Source: Kerstersia sp052103615 (GTDB lineage Bacteria; Pseudomonadota; Gammaproteobacteria; Burkholderiales; Burkholderiaceae_B). Taken from it: a DNA stretch of 64,000 bases. How positions within the stretch are numbered: position 1 is the first letter of the stretch; every line of letters starts with the position of its first letter. Below, in pieces: positions 8,981 to 18,434 of the stretch. The stretch covers positions 19,627-83,626 of the forward strand of contig NZ_JBQEKA010000007.1 in the NCBI RefSeq assembly GCF_052103615.1, in the 5' to 3' direction. Position numbers and translations under genes: made by a program. The notes under the pieces were generated by a model, which had not been told where the DNA came from, ran no database searches, and was given only the letters and a program-made list of their open reading frames with translations.

Positions 8981-9530
8981 ACTGATAGCTGATGCGCGTC
9001 AGAATCATGACGCAGATCTGGGCGCCCAGCAGCAGCACCAGTGGCGACAGATCCATGCCGCCAGGGGTGGGCAGGACACGCCGTATCGGTTCCAGCAGCG
9101 GGTCGGTCATGGTGCGCAGCACCGGCATGACGGGCGCCAGCGGATTGACCCACGACAGAATGGCCTGGATCAGGGTCAGCCAGACCAGCAGGTTGAAGCC
9201 CCATTTTGCGACTGTCAGGATGGCTGCGCCCAGAATGGAAGGGAGCATGGACAGGGTGGGCAGGCTTTGCAGCGCCAGGCAAATGACCAGCAGCCAATAC
9301 ACCAGCGCGACCAGCCAGGCGGCAGCCAGGCTGGCCCAGTCCACGCGGCTGCGCAACGGCAGCACCGCGCGCAGCGGCTGCACCAGCCATTGTGTGACTT
9401 GGGAGATGGCCAAGTGGATGGGGTTGAACGGATGCAGCCGGACAAACAGCATCCAGGCGCGGGCCAGCAGGGCTGCGCCCAGCAGCATGGCTGCAATGTC
9501 TAGCAGGAAGTGAATGATTTCGCCGATCAT
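8967..9530 (-). CDS. YggT family integral membrane protein
   Basis: This 187-residue protein has two YggT repeats, each with a hydrophobic helix pair. The first includes FLLDIAAMLLGAALLARAWM, the second WLTLIQAILSWVNPL, and the family motif DPLLEPIRRVLPTPGGMDLSPLV is near the C-terminus. The start chosen is MIGEIIHFLLDIAAM at 9530; a longer in-frame version adds 21 unsupported residues. Family members are inner-membrane proteins linked in some species to osmotic tolerance or cell-division-associated complexes, but no biochemical activity is established. Confidence 0.88.
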   Translation of the reverse strand: MIGEIIHFLLDIAAMLLGAALLARAWMLFVRLHPFNPIHLAISQVTQWLVQPLRAVLPLRSRVDWASLAAAWLVALVYWLLVICLALQSLPTLSMLPSILGAAILTVAKWGFNLLVWLTLIQAILSWVNPLAPVMPVLRTMTDPLLEPIRRVLPTPGGMDLSPLVLLLGAQICVMILTRISYQLLMF

Positions 9531-9714
9531 GAATAAACCTGAAATTACGGAGATGGCCGCAGGGTATGACGGATGACATGCTGACATCCTCAAGCGGACA
9601 AGGCGATTTTATGCGGGAGCACGGGGAAAGGCGACTCCCGCCGGCGGCATTTGCCCATGGCCGGACAGCCATTGTCGCATGAGGTGATGACAGTGCGGCG
9701 CAGCCGCCGCCATG

Positions 9715-9748
9715 AAAAAAGCGCGCCCCAGAGGAGCGCGCTTTTTTT
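9715..9748. terminator. Bidirectional terminator downstream of histone-like gene
   Basis: A6 plus GCGCGC (9715-9726) pairs with GCGCGC plus T7 (9736-9748). It ends the histone-like transcript on the minus strand 39 bases after its stop, and could also act on plus-strand transcripts. Confidence 0.88.
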
Positions 9749-9786
9749 GCGCGGGCTGCCCAATGACAGGCCGCTGGCGGGAAGGA

Positions 9787-10835
9787 TCAGCGCTTGTCAG
9801 CGGGACGCTCATCCACCGGGAAAGGCCAGGCGCTGGCAGGATTGCTGCCCGTCTTGGCGGCCGTGGTTTCTGCGGCGGCAGGCGCTGCCACGGCTTTTTT
9901 CGCGGCGGCTTTCTTGGCGGCAGGTTTCTTGACGGCAGCCGGCTGCTTGGCCGTCTTGCCATCAGCGGCTGCCGGCTTGGCGGCAGCGGCGGCCTTGGCC
10001 TTGGCTGCCGGCTTGTCTGCCGGGGCGACAGGCACCTTGCTGGCAGGCACTTCTACTGCCGGTGCGGCAGGCTTGGCTGCCGCTTTCTTGGCCGGGGCTT
10101 TGGCTGCCGGTTTTGCAGCAGCCTTGGCAGGCGCTTTGGCCGGTGCAGCAGCCAGGGTCTTGGCGGCTGCGGCCTTCTTGGCGGGCGCCTTGGCAGCGGG
10201 TTTGGCAGCGGGCTTAGCAGCGGGTTTTGCCGCAGCCTTGGCGCTTGCAGCAGCCGGAGTCTTGGCGGCCGCAGCCTTCTTGGCGGGTGCCTTGGCAGCC
10301 GGTTTGGCAGCGGGCTTAGCGGCAGGNNNNNNNNNNNNNNNNNNNNNNNNNNNNNNNNNNNNNNNNNNNNNNNNNNNNNNNNNNNNNNNNNNNNNNNNNN
10401 NNNNNNNNNNNNNNNNNNNNNNNNNNTGGCAGCGGGCTTAGCGGCAGGTTTAGCAGCGGGTTTTGCCGCAGCCTTGGCAGGTGCCTTGGCAGCCGGTTTG
10501 GCGGCAGGCTTAGCAGCCGGCTTGGCCGCCGCCTTGGCGCTTGCAGCAGCCGGAGTCTTGGCGGCCGCAGCTTTCTTGGCGGGTGCCTTGGCAGCCGGTT
10601 TGGCAGCAGGCTTAGCGGCAGGCTTGGCCGCCGGTTTTGCCGCCGCCTTGGCGCTTGCAGCAGCCGGGGTCTTGGCAGCCGCAGCCTTCTTGGCCGGCGT
10701 CTTGGCAGCAGGAGTGGCAGCAGCCGGTTGGGCGCTTGCTTGTGCGGTCACAGGGACGGCGGCAGTTTGGTCGGCAGTTTTTTTGGTTGCGGTTTTCTTG
10801 ACTGCCTTTGCCGCAGTCTTGGTGGCTGTTGCCAT
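9787..10835 (-). CDS. Histone H1-like, Lys/Ala/Pro-rich DNA-binding protein (interrupted by assembly gap)
   Basis: Starting at an ATG with AAGGAG upstream, the protein is almost entirely Ala, Lys and Pro, with repeats such as KPAAKPAAKPAAK and KKAAAAKTPAAASAKAAAK. This resembles Bordetella BpH1-type histone H1 homologues and AlgP-like tails, which bind DNA nonspecifically and compact the nucleoid. The C-terminus, ending WPFPVDERPADKR, is nonrepetitive. A 100-N gap at 10327-10426 sits in the repeat array and puts the two halves in different frames as written. Both halves are open and of the same composition, so I treat this as one intact gene with a gap of wrong length rather than a pseudogene. 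Repeat copy number, and hence length, is unknown. Confidence 0.85.
10327..10426. other. Assembly gap (100 N)
   Basis: The run of exactly 100 N is a placeholder inside the near-identical Ala/Lys/Pro repeats, a typical short-read assembly break. For the flanking coding halves to be in one frame the true missing length must leave remainder 2 when divided by 3. Confidence 0.97.
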
Positions 10836-11445
10836 GGTATTACTCCTTAGGTTCTCTCAGGGTTCCCGGAACATCAACGCGCGCAGTAACTGCCGGTTAA
10901 TCTGGCACTTAGCTGCTCGGAAAATTCATTGGCGAATTCTGCGCGCATGGGAAGGCTGCGAGCCGGGGAAATGCCAATGAACATCTTGCGACCCTTTGAT
11001 ATGGCCCGCGTGAAAGGCGCGAGACATTTCAAATGGCGCTGACAGGTTGAGGACTGCCTGCCTCGATGCAAATCTGTTGGGGATGGGGGGATGGGCACTG
11101 CGCCTGCCATGTGGGGATGGGCGATGCTGAGCACCTGCCTTCGATAAGAGGCAGGCACAGAAACGGCGGTCGGAAAGATCGTGCCAGACACGGGTAGGGT
11201 GATAGACAAGTTCGTAGCCGATCAGGGCGGGGCCGGAAATACCTCAATCATAGGGGAATTTGCCTGGATTGGGATGTTTGCGGCCATTTTCCAGCGTTGC
11301 TTTTCTGACAGTGTGGTTTCAGGCGCAGTACTTGGCTGCAATTGGCATGGGGACTGACTCTTGCCGTATGGGTTGGCGCCGTTCAGCGAGCCGGAAAAAA
11401 CAGGTGAAAAAGCGCTAGGCCTGATGCTTGCCGATGATGAAATTT
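10836..11445. other. Long intergenic region upstream of the histone-like gene
   Basis: No gene is recognisable in this stretch, and open frames in it have no family features. It should hold the minus-strand promoter of the histone-like gene. A 9-bp inverted repeat, TTCATTGGC at 10925-10933 and GCCAATGAA at 10973-10981, lies about 90 bases upstream of that start codon and could be an operator. Confidence 0.45.
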
Positions 11446-11490
11446 GCCCCGGCGCAGCCGCGGTTCGGATGAACGCGGCTGCGCCGGGGC
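11446..11490 (-). terminator. 17-bp GC-rich hairpin downstream of gltX
   Basis: Two perfectly complementary 17-base arms (11446-11462 and 11474-11490) with an 11-base loop lie 38 bases after the gltX stop. On the minus strand AAATTTCAT follows, only a weak T-tract. It is the longest perfect stem of the terminator-like hairpins here. Confidence 0.65.
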
Positions 11491-11528
11491 GGGTTCGCAG
11501 CGCACGTTGCCATGGCTGCGGGGCAGCG

Positions 11529-12923
11529 TCAGATCTGGGCCAGGCGGGCCAGTACCGTCTCGCGGCCAAGCAGTTCCAGCACGGCGTCGATAGAGGGCGT
11601 CTGGGGGCGGCCGACGACTGCTACGCGTAAGGGAATAGCCAGGTGCGGCATCTTCAGGCCGCGTTCCTTGATGAAGGATTTGACCTGCGCATTCAGCGCT
11701 TCGCGTTGCCAGGGCGTTTCGGCCAGCAGCGCGGCGAAATCACGCAGCAGGGCGCGGTTGTCATCGCCCAGGTGTTCCTGCGCCAGTTCCGCGGGCGCGG
11801 CTTCATGCGGGCCGCAGAACAGCATGGCGCCATCGGCCAGTTGTTCCAGGGTTTCGGCGCGGTCTTTCAGCAGCGCGATCACGGCATCGAGATTGGCAAT
11901 GTCTGCCTTGCCGCCACGCGCAGTGATGCGGGGGGCAACCAGCGCGGCCAGTTCGGCCTCGGGCGTCTGCTTGATGTAGTGGGCATTGACCCAATTGAGC
12001 TTCTTCGGATCCCATTGCGCCGCGGAGCGCGACAGGTGGCTGGGGTCGAACCATTCGACGAATTGTTCGCGGGAGAAAAGCTCATCGTCACCATGGCTCC
12101 AGCCCAAACGCGCCAGATAGTTGATCATGGCTTCCGGCAGGTAGCCGTCACGGTCGTATTCCATGACGCTGACAGCGCCGTGACGCTTGGACAGCTTTTC
12201 GCCGTCCGGGCCGAGAATCATGGGCAGGTGGCCATACTCGGGCACGGCGCCGCCCAGCGCGCGCAGGATGTTGATCTGGCGCGGTGTGTTGTTGACGTGG
12301 TCATCGCCGCGGATGACATGGGTGATGTTCATGTCGAGGTCATCGACGACCACGCAGAAGTTGTAGGTCGGCGTGCCGTCCGGGCGCGCGATGATGAGAT
12401 CATCCAGTTCGCTGTTGGCAAAGCGGATAGGGCCCTTGACCATATCGTTCCAGGCCGTTTCGCCATCCAGCGGGCTGCGGAAACGGATGACCGGTTTGCG
12501 TCCTTCCGGAATGGCGGGCAGCGTCTTGCCCGGTTCCGGGCGCCAGGTGCCGTCATAGCGCGGCTTGAGGCCCTGGGCGCGGGCAGCTTCACGCATGGCT
12601 TCAACTTCTTCCGGGCTGCTGTAGCAGTAGTAGGCCGAACCGGCGGCCAGCATGCCAGCCAGCACTTCGCGGTAGCGGTCCATGCGCTGCATTTGATAAA
12701 ACGGGCCTTCATCCGCATCCAGGCGCAGCCAGCGCATGCCATCCAGAATGGCTTGCACGGCCTCCGGCGTTGAGCGTTCCAGGTCCGTGTCTTCGACGCG
12801 CAGGACGAAGGTGCCGCCGTGATGGCGGGCATAGGCCCAGGAGAACAGGGCGGTACGGGCGCCTCCCAGGTGCAGGAAGCCGGTGGGGGAGGGAGCGAAA
12901 CGGGTACGTACGGGTGTGGTCAT
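11529..12923 (-). CDS. gltX: Glutamyl-tRNA synthetase
   Basis: GltX charges tRNA-Glu with glutamate. The class I signature appears as FAPSPTGFLHLGG near residues 8-20 and the KMSKS equivalent as KLSKRH in the central region; WSHGDDELFSREQF, the stem-contact-fold part, is also typical. The chosen start gives MTTPVRTRFAPSP (464 residues); an ATG six codons upstream is possible and neither has a strong ribosome binding site. It is monocistronic and divergent from the acetyltransferase gene. Confidence 0.95.
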   Translation of the reverse strand: MTTPVRTRFAPSPTGFLHLGGARTALFSWAYARHHGGTFVLRVEDTDLERSTPEAVQAILDGMRWLRLDADEGPFYQMQRMDRYREVLAGMLAAGSAYYCYSSPEEVEAMREAARAQGLKPRYDGTWRPEPGKTLPAIPEGRKPVIRFRSPLDGETAWNDMVKGPIRFANSELDDLIIARPDGTPTYNFCVVVDDLDMNITHVIRGDDHVNNTPRQINILRALGGAVPEYGHLPMILGPDGEKLSKRHGAVSVMEYDRDGYLPEAMINYLARLGWSHGDDELFSREQFVEWFDPSHLSRSAAQWDPKKLNWVNAHYIKQTPEAELAALVAPRITARGGKADIANLDAVIALLKDRAETLEQLADGAMLFCGPHEAAPAELAQEHLGDDNRALLRDFAALLAETPWQREALNAQVKSFIKERGLKMPHLAIPLRVAVVGRPQTPSIDAVLELLGRETVLARLAQI

Positions 12924-13022
12924 GGCTGGCGCGGGCGGCATGGCGTGAATACTGCTTTCATGCCGCCGTGAGTGCGTGTAGGGTTATGGTATCCGTATCA
13001 TTTTAATGGAGCGCCACCCACT

Positions 13023-15476
13023 ATGTTGCGTCATCTTATTGCTCCGCTGTTTGATCCGCGCACCTTGCTGGTGGTAGCTGACAATGCCGTGCCTGTCATG
13101 CATAGCCTGCCGGCGACTTTGCGCGAGCGCGTGACACGGGTGGAATGCGTGCCTGGCGAGGTGCCTGCCTTGCCCGAGACGCTCTGTGGATTGGTGCCTG
13201 GCGGCCGCCTGGACCTGGCGCTGGTGGGCGTGCGGCCATCCGTGCTGATGGCAACCCTGGGCCGGCTGGAAAGCTTCCGCCCGCATGCGGCCATCTTGTT
13301 TCCCTCTGATGAAGCTGACCCGGATCCCGCCGCTACCGCGGCCCTGTGCCGCGATTGGGCCTTGCGCCACCAGTGCGCGCTGCTGGGGCCCAATGCTTTT
13401 GGCGTGCAGCGTCCGCTTGCCGGGTTAAATCTCAGTCAGCATCCCATTTTGGCCCGGCGGGGAAAAGTGGCGCTGGTGACGCAGTCGCGCGCGCTGATGG
13501 CCGCCATCATGGATTGGGCCGACGATGCCCATATCGGGTTTTCTGTCGCGGTGGCGCTAGGCGACGAGGCGGTGATCGGTTTGCCGCAGGTGCTGGATTT
13601 CCTGGCGGGCGATGGCTGGACAGATAGCATTGCGTTGTATGTCGAGGATGTCGGTTTTGCGCGTGAGTTCATGAGCGCCCTGCGGGCCGCTGCCATGGTC
13701 AAGCCGGTCGTGGTGCTCAAAGCCGGGCGCGCGCTGGATGTTTCCGGGGCGGACAACGCTTTTGATGCCGCGCTGCGGCGGGCGGGCGCGGTGCGGGTGC
13801 GCTATTTCGTGCAGCTGTTTTCAGCATTGAAAGTGTTGGGTTATGCGCGCCGGCCGCGCGGGCGGGGGGTGGCGCTGTTATCCAATGGCAGCGGGCCGCC
13901 GCAGCTGGCGCTGGATCTGATGGGGCCGGCCTCGGCGGTGCTGCCGGCCGATCTGGCGGCAGCGACCAGCAAGCGTCTGGCGGAGCTGCTGGAACCAGCG
14001 GCCAAGCCCGCCAATCCTGTGATCAGCTATGCGCCTTTGACGCCGGACCGGGTGGCGGACCTGCTGCTGTGCCTGCTGGATGACGCCAATGTCGAAGGGG
14101 TGCTGGTGTTGCTGGCGCCGGATGCGCGTTCGGATCTGGCCGGTGTGGTGACGCGTTTGGCGCAACTGGCGCCCAAGGCGCGCAAGCCTGTCATCACCTG
14201 CCTGATGGGCGACGCGGGCATGCGTCCGTTGCGGCGTTTGATGGATGATGCGGGCACACCGGCGTTCCGGACGCCGGAGTCGGCGGCGGATGCGTTTGGC
14301 GTGCTGGCCACGCATCATTACAACCAGCAGTTGCTGATTCAGACCCAGCCGCCGGAACAGCCGGGCGAGGCCCCGGATATTGCCGGGGCCGAACGGGTGC
14401 TGGCGCATGCGCGGGCGGCGGCGCGCCATGAGCTGGAACCGGCCGAATGCCGCGCGCTATTGCGGGCGTTCCAGGTGCCGGTGGCAGGGCCGTATGTCGG
14501 GTGCGAGCCGCCGGGCGATGCGCTGGAGCCGCCGGCAGCCATTCGTGTCCGCACCGATTGCCGGTTTGGCCCCGTGCTCAGTCTGAGCGCTGGGGGCGCG
14601 GCGGCAGGGATGCAGGCGCCGGACCGCGGGTCGGACCTTGCGCCGCTGAATGCCTTCCTGGCCAGGCAGCTGATGGAGCGCAGCCGGCTGTGGCAGCGCG
14701 TGCTGCGCGACCATATCAGCCCGTCGGCGGAGGAGACTTTGCGTATCGCGCTGGAGCGTATTTCGGACCTGGTGACGGAATTGCCAGGGGTGCAGGAAAT
14801 CGACATAGACCCGCTGTATGTGGGCGATGCCGGCCTGACTGCCGGCGGGATGCGTATCCGCCTGGCGGAGCTGCCTGCGCAGCGGCCGGCAGCCAATGGC
14901 TATCCGCACATGGCGATTCATCCTTATCCGGCGCAGTGGGTGCGCCAGCGTCAATTTGCCGATGGCGCGCCCTGGGAAATCCGGCCCATCCGCCCGGATG
15001 ATGCGGAATTGCTGCAGACCTTTATTCGCGGGCTGTCGGAAGAAACGCGTTATATGCGCTTTGTGTCGATGATGCGGGAGCTGACGCCGCGCATGCTGGC
15101 GCGCTACACCCAGGTGGATTACCACCGCGAGTTCGCGCTGGTGGCGACAACACGGGTGCCGAATCCGGCCAATCGCGGCCTGCCGATGGAAATCATCATC
15201 GGGCTGGCGCATTATCTGCGCAATGCCGATGGGCGCGGCGCCGAGTATGCCCTGGTGGTGGCGGATGACTGGCAGCGGCGCAGGCTGGGGCGTGAACTGA
15301 TGGGCACCTTGATTGAAGCCGCGGCGGCTCAGGGGCTGGAGTACATCGACGGCCTGGTGCTGGCGAATAACCGCCCGATGCTGGGTTTGATGACCAGTCT
15401 GGGGTTCACGAATGACGTGGATGCCGAGGACCCGAGCATGCGGCGGGTCTGGCTGGGGCTTGGGCCGGCGCGCTGA
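13023..15476 (+). CDS. Pat-type protein acetyltransferase: acyl-CoA synthetase-like domains fused to GNAT
   Basis: This 817-residue protein has the architecture of PatZ/Pka lysine acetyltransferases, which acetylate and inactivate acetyl-CoA synthetase and other enzymes. In order it has a CoA-binding Rossmann domain (MLRHLIAPLFDPRTLLVV onward, about 1-130), a succinyl-CoA-ligase-like domain (LVTQSRALMAAIMDWADDAHIGFS at about 145-170), a reduced ATP-grasp segment (about 465-610), and a C-terminal GNAT domain (EIRPIRPDDAELLQTFIRGL at about 645 onward, acetyl-CoA loop RRRLGRELM). The synthetase half looks degenerate, with TQSRA where active enzymes have SQSGA, consistent with a regulatory rather than catalytic role. 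A GTG 51 bases upstream is in frame but less likely than the ATG used. Confidence 0.87.
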   Translation: MLRHLIAPLFDPRTLLVVADNAVPVMHSLPATLRERVTRVECVPGEVPALPETLCGLVPGGRLDLALVGVRPSVLMATLGRLESFRPHAAILFPSDEADPDPAATAALCRDWALRHQCALLGPNAFGVQRPLAGLNLSQHPILARRGKVALVTQSRALMAAIMDWADDAHIGFSVAVALGDEAVIGLPQVLDFLAGDGWTDSIALYVEDVGFAREFMSALRAAAMVKPVVVLKAGRALDVSGADNAFDAALRRAGAVRVRYFVQLFSALKVLGYARRPRGRGVALLSNGSGPPQLALDLMGPASAVLPADLAAATSKRLAELLEPAAKPANPVISYAPLTPDRVADLLLCLLDDANVEGVLVLLAPDARSDLAGVVTRLAQLAPKARKPVITCLMGDAGMRPLRRLMDDAGTPAFRTPESAADAFGVLATHHYNQQLLIQTQPPEQPGEAPDIAGAERVLAHARAAARHELEPAECRALLRAFQVPVAGPYVGCEPPGDALEPPAAIRVRTDCRFGPVLSLSAGGAAAGMQAPDRGSDLAPLNAFLARQLMERSRLWQRVLRDHISPSAEETLRIALERISDLVTELPGVQEIDIDPLYVGDAGLTAGGMRIRLAELPAQRPAANGYPHMAIHPYPAQWVRQRQFADGAPWEIRPIRPDDAELLQTFIRGLSEETRYMRFVSMMRELTPRMLARYTQVDYHREFALVATTRVPNPANRGLPMEIIIGLAHYLRNADGRGAEYALVVADDWQRRRLGRELMGTLIEAAAAQGLEYIDGLVLANNRPMLGLMTSLGFTNDVDAEDPSMRRVWLGLGPAR

Positions 15477-15497
15477 GCGCCGTTGCCGTGTCGTCAG

Positions 15498-15547
15498 GCC
15501 TGGCCCTGGCGGGCCAGGCTGCACAGCCAGGCCGCGCCGCCTGGCTG
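15498..15547. terminator. Two tandem GC-rich hairpins between convergent genes
   Basis: GCCTGGCCC/GGGCCAGGC (15498-15519, four-base loop) is followed by CAGCCAGGC/GCCTGGCTG (15524-15547, six-base loop). Neither has a T-tract. They separate the convergent acetyltransferase and esterase genes. Confidence 0.5.
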
Positions 15548-15575
15548 CACTGTCTTGCTGATGTGGTGTGCGCGC

Positions 15576-16259
15576 TTACTGCGCGGACATGACCGTTTTC
15601 AGGAATACCGCGATATCGGCGATTTCTTGCGGGCAGACCGAATGCGGCATGGGGTAGGTGCGCCATTCGATTTGATAGCCCAGGCTGTCCAGGATGCGCC
15701 GCGCGGTTTCGGCGCGGGCCGGAATGACGATGGGGTCCTGGGTGCCATGCGCCATGAAAATCGGCGTTGTCTGGTTGGCGGGGCTGCGTTCCGCGGCCAG
15801 GGTGTCAGCCAGCGGCAGGTAGCCGGACAGGGCGATGAGGCCCGCCAGCGTTTCAGGGTGGCGCAGCCCGGTGTGGAGCGTCATCGCGCAGCCCTGCGAA
15901 AAACCGGCCAGCACGATGTTGGCGGCAGGAATGCCGCGCGCATTTTCACGGGCGATCAGCGCTTCGATCTGGCGGGCGGAGGCATGGATGCCCGCGCTGT
16001 CTTCACGGACGCCGGCAGCCATCTGGAAGATATCGTACCAGGCGCGCATGGGCATGCCGCCATTGATGGTAACCGGACGCACTTGGGCGTGCGGAAAGAC
16101 GAAACGGATGGCCGGCGCGCCAGGCCAGGACAGATGCGGCACGATGGGCGCGAAGTCATTGCCGTCGGCGCCTAGCCCATGCATCCAGATGACGGCGTGG
16201 GTCGGGTTTGGCGCAGTGTCGAGTTCGATGGTGTCCAGCAATTCGGATGCGGAAGTCAT
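15576..16259 (-). CDS. Alpha/beta-hydrolase carboxylesterase (phospholipase/carboxylesterase family)
   Basis: The 227-residue protein is a small cytoplasmic carboxylesterase of the acyl-protein thioesterase/EstB type. The oxyanion segment is VIWMHGLGADGNDF, the nucleophile elbow is GFSQG at about 118-122, the Asp lies in GTQDPIV and the His in MPHSVC, completing the triad. Its ATG overlaps the darP stop by four bases (ATGA), so the two are translationally coupled, although no functional link is obvious. The natural substrate is unknown. Confidence 0.9.
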   Translation of the reverse strand: MTSASELLDTIELDTAPNPTHAVIWMHGLGADGNDFAPIVPHLSWPGAPAIRFVFPHAQVRPVTINGGMPMRAWYDIFQMAAGVREDSAGIHASARQIEALIARENARGIPAANIVLAGFSQGCAMTLHTGLRHPETLAGLIALSGYLPLADTLAAERSPANQTTPIFMAHGTQDPIVIPARAETARRILDSLGYQIEWRTYPMPHSVCPQEIADIAVFLKTVMSAQ

Positions 16260-16840
16260 GATGCGGTATCAGGTTCAGAAGGGGCGGCTGTCTGGTCTGC
16301 GTCGAGCAGCGATTTGAGGGTCTGGAACAGGGCGCGGTAATGCTTGCGTTGCGGTTCGCGGTCTTCGGGCAAGGCTGCGTTGGCGGCGGCTTCCTTGCGG
16401 GCGGCGCGCAATTGGGCGCGCAGGGCCTGGGCATCGGCGTCCGGGTGGCGGTTCAGCAGCTCGGTCAGGGGCTGGTCGTCCAGCATCAGGCGGTCGCGCA
16501 AGCGTTCGATGCGATGCAGGCCGGCGGTTTGTTCGCGTGAGCCGTTGGCCCAGATGTCGAGCTGGGTGCGGATGGCGTCAGCCGGCGCGTCGCGCATGAG
16601 CTTGCCGACGTAATGGGTCTGGCGCCTGCGCGCGCCGTGGCTGTTGATGCGCTGGGCGGCGCGGATGGCTTCGTATAGCGATTCGGACAGCGGTAGCTGT
16701 TTCAATCGGTCAACCGGCAGGTCTATCAGCGTTTTGCCCAGATCGAGCAGGGCGTGCATGTCGCGTTTGACCTGAGACTTGCTGGGAGACAGATCCTCCT
16801 CGTCGAACTCGTCGGTCGTGGGGTAGGCGGGCGGGCACAT
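16256..16840 (-). CDS. darP: Ribosome biogenesis factor DarP (YjgA, DUF615)
   Basis: The 194-residue protein is highly charged and helical, with PSKSQVKRDMHALLDLGKTLIDLP and INSHGARRRQTHYVGKLMR, both hallmarks of the YjgA/DarP family that associates with late 50S ribosomal assembly intermediates. It begins with an acidic DEFDEEDLS segment. It overlaps the esterase gene by four bases and is divergent from pmbA, an arrangement I recall in many betaproteobacteria. Confidence 0.93.
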   Translation of the reverse strand: MCPPAYPTTDEFDEEDLSPSKSQVKRDMHALLDLGKTLIDLPVDRLKQLPLSESLYEAIRAAQRINSHGARRRQTHYVGKLMRDAPADAIRTQLDIWANGSREQTAGLHRIERLRDRLMLDDQPLTELLNRHPDADAQALRAQLRAARKEAAANAALPEDREPQRKHYRALFQTLKSLLDADQTAAPSEPDTAS

Positions 16841-16894
16841 GGGGAAATCCTGAGTGAGACAAATGAAAAAGAATAGCGGCGAGCGGACGAAACT

Positions 16895-16924
16895 TCGTCA
16901 TGCGGGCGGCGACTTGGCTATGAT
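16895..16924 (+). promoter_or_regulatory. Probable pmbA promoter
   Basis: A -10-like TATGAT at 16919-16924 lies 25 bases before the pmbA ATG, with TCGTCA 18 bases upstream as a weak -35. Position and -10 quality are good; the -35 is poor. Confidence 0.4.
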
Positions 16925-16949
16925 ACCCGCCTCAGCGTATGGGAAAGTC

Positions 16950-18317
16950 ATGGCAGATTCTTCTTCAAGTTTTTTACCGATTGCCGCGCATCAGGCATTG
17001 TTCCGCGAATTGGTCGAGTTGGCATTGAGCCACGCGCGCAGCTTGGGCGCCAGCGATGCCGCCGCCGAAGTCTCTGAAAGCCAGGGCCTGAGCGTTTCGG
17101 TGCGCCGCCGCGATGTCGAAACCGTGGAGCAAACGCGCGATCGCTCCTTGGGCGTGACGGTTTATGCCGGGCAACGGCGCGGTTCGGCCAGTACGTCCGA
17201 TTTTTCCCCGCAGGCAATCCGCGCCGCCGTGGAGGCCGCCTGGCATATCGCCCGCTATACCGGTGAGGATGAGGCGGCAGGTTTGCCGGACGCCGAGACG
17301 CTGGCGACGGATTTTCCCGATTTGCAATTGCATTACCCTTGGGCGCTGGATGCCGATGAGGCAGCCAGGCTGGCCTTGCGGGCCGAGCAGGCAGCGCGCT
17401 CGGTGAGCAAGATGATTAGCAATAGCGATGGTTCGCAGATCAATGCCAGCGAAGGGCATTTCGTGCTGGGCAATACGCGCGGGTTTATGGGGGGCTATCC
17501 CTATTCGCGCCATAGCCTTTCGGTCGCGCCCATTGCCGGGCGCGGCAATGGCATGCAGCGTGATTATTGGTATAGCGCGGTGCTGAACCCGGCTGACTTG
17601 GCTGATCCCGAGGCGCTGGGGCGGTATGCCGCCCAGCGGGCGCTGTCGCGTTTGTCGGCGCGGCGTATCCCTACGGGCAATTATCCGGTGCTGTTCGAGG
17701 CGCCGCTGGCGCTGGGCCTGATGGGCGCGATGGTGCGGGCCGCCAGTGGCGGCGCTTTATACCGGAAGGCGTCGTTCCTGCTGGATGGCATGGGCAAACA
17801 GTTGTTTCCGCGCCATATCCGCATGGATGAGGATCCTTTCCTGCCCGGGCAGGGGGGCAGCGCGGCTTTCGATGACGAAGGGGTGCGCACGCGCGCGCGC
17901 CGCGTGGTCGATGCCGGGGTGCTGCAAGGTTATTTCCTCTCTACCTATACGGCGCGCAAGCTGGGCTTGCCGCCTACGGGCAATGCCGGGGGTTCGCATA
18001 ATTTGGTGTTGCGTTCTTCACGTACCCGCAAAACAGATGATTTCCGCGCGATGCTCAAGAAGATGGGCACAGGGCTGCTGGTGACTGAGCTGATTGGCCA
18101 GGGCGTGAATTATGTGACGGGTGATTATTCGCGCGGCGCTTTTGGCTATTGGGTGGAGAACGGGGAGATTGTCCACGCGGTGGAAGAGATCACGATTGCC
18201 GGGAGCCTGCCGGAGATGTTCAAGGGGATCGTGGCGGTCGGCGCGGATACGATTACGCGTGGCGCGAAAACCACCGGTTCGATTTTGATTGACCGGATGG
18301 CAGTGGCAGGTTCTTGA
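16950..18317 (+). CDS. pmbA: Metalloprotease-related protein PmbA/TldE
   Basis: PmbA (TldE) is the regulatory partner of TldD in a two-subunit zinc protease that processes small peptides such as microcin precursors and antitoxins. The 455-residue protein has the N-terminal domain (SLGVTVYAGQRRGSASTSDFSPQAI) and the C-terminal domain ending in GAKTTGSILIDRMAVAGS. TldE lacks the HExxxH zinc motif of TldD, and none is seen here. The chosen start MADSSSSFLPIA follows GGGAAAG; an upstream in-frame ATG would add 32 unsupported residues. tldD is not in the window. Confidence 0.92.
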   Translation: MADSSSSFLPIAAHQALFRELVELALSHARSLGASDAAAEVSESQGLSVSVRRRDVETVEQTRDRSLGVTVYAGQRRGSASTSDFSPQAIRAAVEAAWHIARYTGEDEAAGLPDAETLATDFPDLQLHYPWALDADEAARLALRAEQAARSVSKMISNSDGSQINASEGHFVLGNTRGFMGGYPYSRHSLSVAPIAGRGNGMQRDYWYSAVLNPADLADPEALGRYAAQRALSRLSARRIPTGNYPVLFEAPLALGLMGAMVRAASGGALYRKASFLLDGMGKQLFPRHIRMDEDPFLPGQGGSAAFDDEGVRTRARRVVDAGVLQGYFLSTYTARKLGLPPTGNAGGSHNLVLRSSRTRKTDDFRAMLKKMGTGLLVTELIGQGVNYVTGDYSRGAFGYWVENGEIVHAVEEITIAGSLPEMFKGIVAVGADTITRGAKTTGSILIDRMAVAGS

Positions 18318-18434
18318 TTTTTCATGCTAAACTTGCCGGTTTCTGCCTTTGCGGGCAGGGAAATTCGCACGGGCGGTTGACAACGCTTTGGCGAGCACGC
18401 GTTGCGCGTGCCGGTGTTTTGGAAGCCTGGCTTC

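Noticed and set aside
10053..10835. Calling the histone-like gene a frameshifted pseudogene
   Set aside because: The break coincides exactly with the 100-N placeholder, and both sides stay open with matching composition.
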